Assembly: GCA_047624005.1 (NCBI GenBank)
Contig: JBLHPE010000003.1
Coordinates: 1 to 64,000 of the forward strand
DNA length: 64,000 nucleotides
Direction: 5' to 3'
DNA from: Ascidiaceihabitans sp047624005
GTDB lineage: Bacteria; Pseudomonadota; Alphaproteobacteria; Rhodobacterales; Rhodobacteraceae
The notes below the pieces were generated by a model, which saw nothing but the letters and a program-made list of their open reading frames with translations, ran no database searches and was not told where the DNA came from. The position numbers were made by a program, and so were the translations under genes. Numbering within the stretch: position 1 is the first letter of the stretch; every line of letters begins with the position of its first letter. Below are positions 58,715 through 64,000 of the stretch, piece by piece.

Positions 58715-59468
58715 GACAGATCACCTGCTGATCCTTGGCGGCACAACTGAGGCGACGGCCTTGGCCCATGTTTTGCATGATGCTGAAATAGCAGCCATAT
58801 TTTCCTACGCTGGTCGAGTTGCGCGGCCCAAACGCCAACCCTTGCCGACCCGTATTGGCGGTTTTGGTGGTGTTGAGGGTTTGGCTGATTACATTCGCGA
58901 AAACGGAATTACCCACGTTGTTGATGCAACCCATCCGTTCGCGGCACAGATGAGCATGAACGCGGTTGCGGCCTGCGCGTTGACTGGCGTACATTTGGTG
59001 GCTTTGACGCGTCATAAGTGGGTGGCGCAGGTGGGTGATGATTGGCGTCACGTTTCCGATATCGCGGGTGCGGTTGCAGCGCTTAGTGGGCCAGCCCAAA
59101 ACGTCATGCTCGCGATAGGGCGTATGCATCTGGATGTGTTTGCGCAATGCCCGCAGCATCAATATCTGTTGCGGTTGGTTGACGCGCCTGACGGTGATGT
59201 CCCGCTGCCCAACAGGCATATCGTTGTCGATCAAGGACCTTTTGATGTCGAGAACGACATGGCCTTGATGCGCGATTACAACATCCAAGTGGTGGTCGCC
59301 AAGAACGCTGGTGGCAGTGGTGCGCGGGCCAAGATCGATGCAGCGCGTGCTTTGAATGTCCCGATCATTATGATTGATCGGCCCGCGATTCCTGACCGCC
59401 CTGAAGTTGGCAGGCCTCAAGAGGTGTTGGACTGGCTTTCTCATTTCAGCACAGACCGTGGTGTATAA
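58713..59468 (+). CDS. cobK: Precorrin-6A reductase
   Basis: This protein of 251 residues reduces precorrin-6A with NADPH. It begins MTDHLLILGGTTEATALAHVL. Other landmarks are RIGGFGGVEGLADYIREN, VVDATHPFAAQMSMNAVAA, VMLAIGRMHLDVFAQ, and VVAKNAGGSGARAKIDAARA. AAGGAG lies 8 bases before the ATG, which sets the start; the longer frame runs antisense inside cobL. It is the only cob gene on the plus strand, divergent from cobL with overlapping start codons and convergent with cobJ with a 28-base overlap. Confidence 0.94.
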   Translation: MTDHLLILGGTTEATALAHVLHDAEIAAIFSYAGRVARPKRQPLPTRIGGFGGVEGLADYIRENGITHVVDATHPFAAQMSMNAVAACALTGVHLVALTRHKWVAQVGDDWRHVSDIAGAVAALSGPAQNVMLAIGRMHLDVFAQCPQHQYLLRLVDAPDGDVPLPNRHIVVDQGPFDVENDMALMRDYNIQVVVAKNAGGSGARAKIDAARALNVPIIMIDRPAIPDRPEVGRPQEVLDWLSHFSTDRGV

Positions 59469-60193
59469 ACGATAGGGCCGATGTCGCGCTCAATAATACG
59501 CGTCTGGCTGGAACCGACCAAGACCATGGTCCGCATATCCGCCATATCGGGTGTTGTCTGGGACAGTGGAACAATCTTGATCGTTTCATCAGGCCGTGAC
59601 ACGTTGCGTGCAAAAATCACAGGGCGATCATCACCGCACGCGTCTTTTAAAATCTCAAGTGTGCGTTCAAACCCTTCAGGCCGTGATTTGCTGCGCGGGT
59701 TATAGAAAGCCATTGCGAAATCAGCCTCCGCCGCCAGACGCAGGCGCTTTTCAATCAGCGCCCAAGGTTTGAGATTATCACTTAGATTGATCGCGCAAAA
59801 ATCATGACCCAACGGCGCACCCGCACGGGCGGAGGCGGCGAGCATTGCAGTTATGCCGGGTAACACATCAATCTGAATTTCCAACCATTCGGAAGGCCCG
59901 TTCTCAAGCGCTTCAAACACAGCGGATGCCATCGCAAACACACCCGGATCGCCAGAAGAAACAACCACAACTTGCTTCCCCTCAGCCGCCATTTTCAGGG
60001 CATGCTGGGACCGATCAATTTCTACCCGATTGTCGCTGCCATGAAGGGTTAGACCATCGCGCGGCTGGACCCGATTCACGTAAGGAAAGTAGCCGACAAT
60101 ATCGGTCGCCTGCGCCAAGGCATCCGCGACTTGCGGCGTGACAAGGTCGTCATCACCCGGTCCAAGACCCGCTATGACAACACTGCCCTTCAT
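59441..60193 (-). CDS. cobJ: Precorrin-3B C17-methyltransferase
   Basis: This 250-residue enzyme methylates C17 with ring contraction. It starts MKGSVVIAGLGPGDDDLVTPQV. IVGYFPYVNRV, VVVVSSGDPGVFAMASAVFE, MAFYNPRSKSRPEGF and VLVGSSQTRII are the family segments. The 3' end overlaps cobK tail to tail by 28 bases; the start overlaps the cobI stop by 4 bases. Confidence 0.94.
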   Translation of the reverse strand: MKGSVVIAGLGPGDDDLVTPQVADALAQATDIVGYFPYVNRVQPRDGLTLHGSDNRVEIDRSQHALKMAAEGKQVVVVSSGDPGVFAMASAVFEALENGPSEWLEIQIDVLPGITAMLAASARAGAPLGHDFCAINLSDNLKPWALIEKRLRLAAEADFAMAFYNPRSKSRPEGFERTLEILKDACGDDRPVIFARNVSRPDETIKIVPLSQTTPDMADMRTMVLVGSSQTRIIERDIGPIVYTPRSVLK

Positions 60194-60918
60194 GGACGAC
60201 GACCCTGTCCGTGGACCACAATGATCGAGAAATATGGGGTCACTTTATCGCCTGCGTCGCTCAGCTTGATGACAGTTTGATTGGGCATAGTTGCGAACTC
60301 AACCAGCCACGCATGGTCGAATTTTCCAGCGGTGCGCAGGGCGGCACGCACCTTATCGATGTTGCGCCCAATTTTCATAACAACCAGTGCGTCAGTGTCT
60401 GCCATACGGCGGGACAATTCGTCTTCGGGCAAGGTGCCCATCAGAACAGTTAGGACATCATCGCCCCATGTGATCGGGTGGCCTGTGGCAGTCCACGCGC
60501 CCGACATGCCAGTGATTGCAGGGACCACATCGACAGGGACGTCATTCTTCAAACGCTCATACATGTGCATGAAGGAGCCGTAGAAAAACGGATCACCCTC
60601 GCAAAGTACAACAACATCCTCACCGCTTTGGGCAAGGGCGCGCAGGTGGGCGGCGCAGTCCTCGTAAAACGTAGATAGAATTCCGTTGTACCGCGGATCG
60701 CTCAATGGGATCTCTGTGGTGACAGGGTATTCCATTGCGAACTCAATAGCGTCTTTTGGCAACATCGGATCGGCGATCTGACGTGCTTGCCCTTTGCGTC
60801 CTGCCTTGCGGAAAAACGCGACGTGTTTGGCGTTGCGGACCAGTCGATCCGATTTCACGCTGAGCAGGTCGGGATCACCTGGACCAAGGCCAACGCCGGA
60901 TATCGTTCCTGCGGTCAT
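60190..60918 (-). CDS. cobI: Precorrin-2 C20-methyltransferase
   Basis: This 242-residue enzyme methylates precorrin-2 at C20. The start MTAGTISGVGLGPGDPDLLSVK holds the SAM-binding loop. VVVLCEGDPFFYGSFMHMYE, PAITGMSGAWTATGHPITWG and ALVVMKIGRNIDKVRAAL match CobI. It is coupled to cobH upstream and cobJ downstream by ATGA overlaps. Confidence 0.94.
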   Translation of the reverse strand: MTAGTISGVGLGPGDPDLLSVKSDRLVRNAKHVAFFRKAGRKGQARQIADPMLPKDAIEFAMEYPVTTEIPLSDPRYNGILSTFYEDCAAHLRALAQSGEDVVVLCEGDPFFYGSFMHMYERLKNDVPVDVVPAITGMSGAWTATGHPITWGDDVLTVLMGTLPEDELSRRMADTDALVVMKIGRNIDKVRAALRTAGKFDHAWLVEFATMPNQTVIKLSDAGDKVTPYFSIIVVHGQGRRP

Positions 60919-61544
60919 TCCGCACGGCTCGCGATGGCGTTGATGGCTGCGACGGTGATTGCTGAACCTCCCAAGCGCCCTTCAACAATCACCCAAGGTA
61001 CTGGGTTTGCTTGGCGCAGCGCGTCTTTGCTTTCTGCAGCACCGATGAACCCAACAGGGCAACCGATGATCGCAGCGGGGCGGGGGCAAGTCAGGTCTTC
61101 AAGCATATTCAGTAGGTGGAACAATGCGGTGGGTGCGTTGCCGATTGCGACCAATGCGCCTTCAAGGTGCGGGCGCCACAGTTCTAGTGCTGCGGCGGAA
61201 CGCGTGTTGGACATCTGTTTAGCCATGTCGGGGACGCGTGGATCGCGTAGGGTGCAGATCACTTCGTTGTTGTTAGGCAGACGTTTACGTGTGACCCCTT
61301 CGGAGACCATGTAGGCGTCACACAAAACGGGCGCGCCGTTTTGCAATGCGGTGCGGGCGGCGTCGCCAAACCCGTCCGAAAAATGAATATGCTGTGCCAG
61401 ATCAACCATTCCAGCAGCGTGGATCATCCGCACCGCGATCTGTTCATGCTCAGGATGAAAACGGGTCAGATCAGCCTCGCCCCGAATGGTGGCAAAGCTG
61501 CCTTTGTAGATGGTCGCGCCATCAGTCTCGTAGGTGTAGGGCAT
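60915..61544 (-). CDS. cobH: Precorrin-8X methylmutase
   Basis: This protein of 209 residues moves the C11 methyl to C12, giving hydrogenobyrinic acid. The catalytic His is in VRMIHAAGMVDLAQHIHFS. CDAYMVSEGVTRKRLP and AIIGCPVGFIGAAESKDAL are further family segments. The ATG shares one base with the cobG stop (TGATG); a GTG one codon earlier is also possible. Confidence 0.94.
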   Translation of the reverse strand: MPYTYETDGATIYKGSFATIRGEADLTRFHPEHEQIAVRMIHAAGMVDLAQHIHFSDGFGDAARTALQNGAPVLCDAYMVSEGVTRKRLPNNNEVICTLRDPRVPDMAKQMSNTRSAAALELWRPHLEGALVAIGNAPTALFHLLNMLEDLTCPRPAAIIGCPVGFIGAAESKDALRQANPVPWVIVEGRLGGSAITVAAINAIASRAE

Positions 61545-62719
61545 CACGATTGTCCTAATGCGTTGGTTATGGCGTCTATTACAGAGTCGGGTTTTATCCC
61601 GCGCAGCACTGGCTCATCCCACGAACACCCGTTCAAAACAAGGTCAAAGCCGTCTCGTTGACCGACAAGAACGACATCTGCCGCACGTGGTAGGGCGCAG
61701 CCTTTGGTGCAGCCAGATATGTGTAGGGATTTGCCGTCTAAGTGGGGTGCGAGGTGTCGTGCCAAGGCGCGGGTTTCGATGTGGCTTGCGCCGCAGGCGG
61801 GTGCGCCGGGGCAGGCATCGATGTTAAGGGTAGGTTGATCTGGGCTTGTGATGAAGGGGGTGTCGGTAGATGCTATTTCACCACTGAGTATAAACATACG
61901 AAACGGCGTAACCGTGAGGGTAGAGGTTGGGTTTTCGGCAAGCAATTCAAGCAGATCATCCGCAGGTAAACTGCCGAAATATGCGCCAAAAACACGGCCT
62001 TGAGAAAGTTGCCCAAGGGCAAGTGGGTTAACAGATTCTAAAGATGCGGTGTTCGCGAATTTGTCGGGTAACGGCACTGCCACAAGATGTGCTGCCATAC
62101 GCCGAATATGGGGATCGCACGTTTCTGAAAACCAACGTGTGATGGTTATCAAAGCGTCAACAGCAGTGTCTGGTGTGACCGATAGGCCCATGGGGGAACC
62201 ATCTGCCCTAACGATCAATCCCGATGGTCCTGTTTCGATGCGAATGTCGGCTGGGGCCGCGCTGAGTTGTGGTGGCCCATCGGCATCGATTGCAAAACCG
62301 AACTTGGCGGGAAGATCGGGGAGTTCGTCCAATCGGTCTGTTAATTCTTGAGCAAACTGAGCCGTAAAGCCTTCCGACGTGCGCAGGGGTGCGCAGATGA
62401 TGTTGCGGCGGGCTTCCAATTCTGGTGTTTCGTCCAGCAGGTCGAGGGCAAGTAATGCGTCAAGGACGGCTTGATGATTGTTTTGCACAATCCCACGCAA
62501 TTGGAGATTGGCGCGGTTGGTAAGGTCGATGACGCCGTTGCCGAAGGTCTGGGAAATGTCGCAAAGACCTATCATTTGCTTGGGGGTGACTTGCCCCAAA
62601 CGTGGCCGTACCCGCATGATCAACCCATCGCCTGATTGCATGGGACGATAGGAGCCAGGGCACCAGCCCTTGACGATGGGGCCTTTGACAGTCGGGCCTT
62701 TGGTCGCTGGACCACTCAT
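61544..62719 (-). CDS. cobG: Precorrin-3B synthase (oxygen-dependent)
   Basis: This protein of 391 residues uses oxygen to hydroxylate precorrin-3A at C20 and form the lactone. It is the marker of the aerobic B12 pathway. It is related to sulfite/nitrite reductases: N-terminal KGWCPGSYRPMQSGDGLIMR, RANLQLRGI, and the iron-sulfur Cys set in CPGAPACGASHIETR and SGCTKGCALP. The start MSGPATKG overlaps the cobN stop (ATGA); the longer frame lies inside cobN. Confidence 0.92.
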   Translation of the reverse strand: MSGPATKGPTVKGPIVKGWCPGSYRPMQSGDGLIMRVRPRLGQVTPKQMIGLCDISQTFGNGVIDLTNRANLQLRGIVQNNHQAVLDALLALDLLDETPELEARRNIICAPLRTSEGFTAQFAQELTDRLDELPDLPAKFGFAIDADGPPQLSAAPADIRIETGPSGLIVRADGSPMGLSVTPDTAVDALITITRWFSETCDPHIRRMAAHLVAVPLPDKFANTASLESVNPLALGQLSQGRVFGAYFGSLPADDLLELLAENPTSTLTVTPFRMFILSGEIASTDTPFITSPDQPTLNIDACPGAPACGASHIETRALARHLAPHLDGKSLHISGCTKGCALPRAADVVLVGQRDGFDLVLNGCSWDEPVLRGIKPDSVIDAITNALGQS

Positions 62720-64000
62720 CCCAACCGCTCCAAATCCGCAGCGATGGAATTGCGTCGCGTGTTCCATAGGCCTGCATCGTTCAGCGCGTTGAAGCGATCA
62801 CGCATCGCAGCGAGGGCTTCTGGGTTTGCATCATTTAGGAATGCGGTGACGCCTTCATTGCCAAGTGTCGCTTCGTAATAAAGGTCAAACAGATGTGCAG
62901 GCACGACTTGGGCCAAGTGGGCAAAGGCAGCCATATGATCGAGGGTTGCGGCGATTTCGGCACCACCCCTGAACCCATGGCGTTGCATGCCTGCGATCCA
63001 ATCGGGGTTGGCGGCGCGGGCACGTACGACGCGCGCGATTTCTTCGTTTAGTGTGCGGGCTTTTGGTTGGCCTGCAACGGTGTTGTCGAGGTGATAAAGC
63101 CGGACTTCTCCACCACCCGTTGCTGCCTTTGCTGCTGCAAAGCCCGCTTCATGCGTGGCGTAATCAACTGCCAGCAACAGGTCGGTTTCGGGCAAATCCT
63201 GAGGGTGTACAAAGCTGTCGGCGTTCGCGACGCGTGCTTTGATCCCTTCGGCGTTTTTGGTGATCTTCTGACCGTCTAGGGCGTAACTGCTGGCCTTGAG
63301 CCAAGCGGCCCCTGCGGCGGCGCGGCTTGCCTCGTCATAGGTTTCGATCAATGCGCCCATGCCAAGGCCGTAACTGGCAGGCGCTGGGCCGAACACGCGG
63401 TCTTCGGCGTATTTGCCAGCATAGGGGTTCCAGTCTGGTGCTTCGTCCTTTTGGGACAAGGCGCGGATGGCTCGGGCGAATAGGGCTGATAGGGTTGGAA
63501 ACACGTCGCGAAACAGGCCAGAGACCCGCAAAGTCACGTCGAGGCGCGGGCGGTCTAGTTCTGTGATGGGAATGATTTCGATCCCTGAAACACGTTCTGA
63601 TCCTTCGTCCCAAACGGGTTTGACGCCAAGCAAATGCAGGGCCATCGCGAATTCTTCGCCAGCCGTGCGCATTGTAGCCGATCCCCAAAGGTCGACGATT
63701 AAGCCGCGTGGCCAATCGCCCTCTTCTTGCAGGTGGCGGCGCACCAGTTCTTCAGCCAGTTTGACGCCTTGGGCATAGGCGGACCGCGTGGGGACTGATC
63801 GTGGATCAGTTGTGAACAGGTTGCGCCCTGTGGGTAGAACATCGGTGCGGCCCCGGTAAGGAGACCCGGAGGGGCCAGCATCGATCCGTTTACCAGCGAG
63901 TGCGTTGATGAGGCCAGTGCTCTCGCCGTGCGCTGAGGGAGTGGCGTCAAACGTACCCTTTGCTTCGGGTATACGCCCGTAAATGTGTAGTCCGTCGCCA
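62716..64000 (-). CDS. cobN: Aerobic cobaltochelatase subunit CobN (C-terminal part, 5' end outside the window)
   Basis: About 428 C-terminal residues of the large subunit that inserts cobalt into hydrogenobyrinic acid a,c-diamide are present; the frame is open to the right edge. Visible family segments are KRIDAGPSGSPYRGRTDVLP, TGRNLFTTDPRSVPTRSAYA, GLIVDLWGSATMRTAGEEFA, MALHLLGVKP, YAEDRVFGPAPASYGLGMG, and HGFRGGAEIAATLDHMAAFA. No frameshift is seen, although the reading frame has few ATG codons and can look broken near 63744. It is the most upstream cob gene in the window; the operon promoter must lie further right. Confidence 0.95.
   Translation of the reverse strand, partial: GDGLHIYGRIPEAKGTFDATPSAHGESTGLINALAGKRIDAGPSGSPYRGRTDVLPTGRNLFTTDPRSVPTRSAYAQGVKLAEELVRRHLQEEGDWPRGLIVDLWGSATMRTAGEEFAMALHLLGVKPVWDEGSERVSGIEIIPITELDRPRLDVTLRVSGLFRDVFPTLSALFARAIRALSQKDEAPDWNPYAGKYAEDRVFGPAPASYGLGMGALIETYDEASRAAAGAAWLKASSYALDGQKITKNAEGIKARVANADSFVHPQDLPETDLLLAVDYATHEAGFAAAKAATGGGEVRLYHLDNTVAGQPKARTLNEEIARVVRARAANPDWIAGMQRHGFRGGAEIAATLDHMAAFAHLAQVVPAHLFDLYYEATLGNEGVTAFLNDANPEALAAMRDRFNALNDAGLWNTRRNSIAADLERLG

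Noticed and set aside
63699..63950. Separate ORF or frameshift near the 5' end of the cobN fragment
   Set aside because: The cobN frame is open from 62716 to the right edge and reads as continuous CobN sequence. It merely lacks an in-frame start codon upstream of the GTG at 63744, so the short ORF in another frame is a shadow.

Overview
The window looks like a chromosomal segment of a marine alphaproteobacterium of the Rhodobacterales (Roseobacter group). The evidence is the gene order murA-DUF2948 ... hisD-UPF0262-low-Mr phosphatase, the aerobic cobN/cobG-type cobalamin cluster, a single-domain XylG, CbtAB, and a moderately GC-rich composition with ATGA-type gene overlaps throughout. No rRNA, CRISPR array or insertion sequence was seen. 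All identifications come from reading the translated sequences by eye; no database search was run.

Layout. 1-2.2 kb: one end of an integrated element, with a DUF6538-type tyrosine recombinase lying against the 3' end of a tRNA-Thr(GGT), so the element extends to the left out of the window. 2.3-8.5 kb: core genes (small ORF, murA, DUF2948, hisD, UPF0262, low-Mr phosphatase), interrupted by a divergent AhpD-like/TetR pair with two palindromic operators. 8.6-15.1 kb: a porin, lepA, a low-GC pair of unknown envelope genes, an orphan Phd/YefM-type antitoxin with four TTGTACAA-type boxes, a PhnA/YjdM protein and a PA14-like secreted protein. 15.2-23.0 kb: an eight-gene, tightly overlapping minus-strand glycan operon with a nucleotide-sugar dehydrogenase, four glycosyltransferases, a histidine phosphatase, a polysaccharide deacetylase and a methyltransferase-like protein; it has no polymerase or exporter. 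23.2-25.9 kb: two doubtful small ORFs and a DEAD-box helicase. 25.9-31.8 kb: a four-gene peptide/oligosaccharide ABC importer. 32.0-39.7 kb: a second copy of the methyltransferase-like family and a six-gene beta-oxidation operon resembling the pimeloyl-CoA (pim) type. 39.8-41.6 kb: rpe and a UDP-glucuronate 4-epimerase-like gene. 41.7-51.9 kb: a xylose-type sugar locus (xylB, xylR, xylFHG, glucokinase) into which a MauG/cytochrome c peroxidase gene and a CRTAC1-like beta-propeller gene are inserted. 51.9-64.0 kb: cobalt uptake (cbtB, cbtA and an unknown His-rich protein, behind a cobalamin riboswitch) and the aerobic cobalamin operon cobN-G-H-I-J-L-E-M-B-A-F. cobK lies in the middle on the opposite strand, and cobN runs off the right edge.

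How the parts fit. The riboswitch faces cbtB and away from the biosynthetic genes, so cobalt import is probably switched off when B12 is plentiful, while the biosynthetic operon must be driven from beyond the right edge. A 23-bp motif with identical half-sites and spacing lies upstream of both xylB and xylF, which suggests one XylR (ROK) regulon that would also take in the peroxidase gene. The best candidates for undescribed biology are the eight-gene glycan operon, the MauG-CRTAC1 pair inside the sugar locus, the His-rich third gene of the cbt operon, and the antisense placement of cobK with overlapping start codons.
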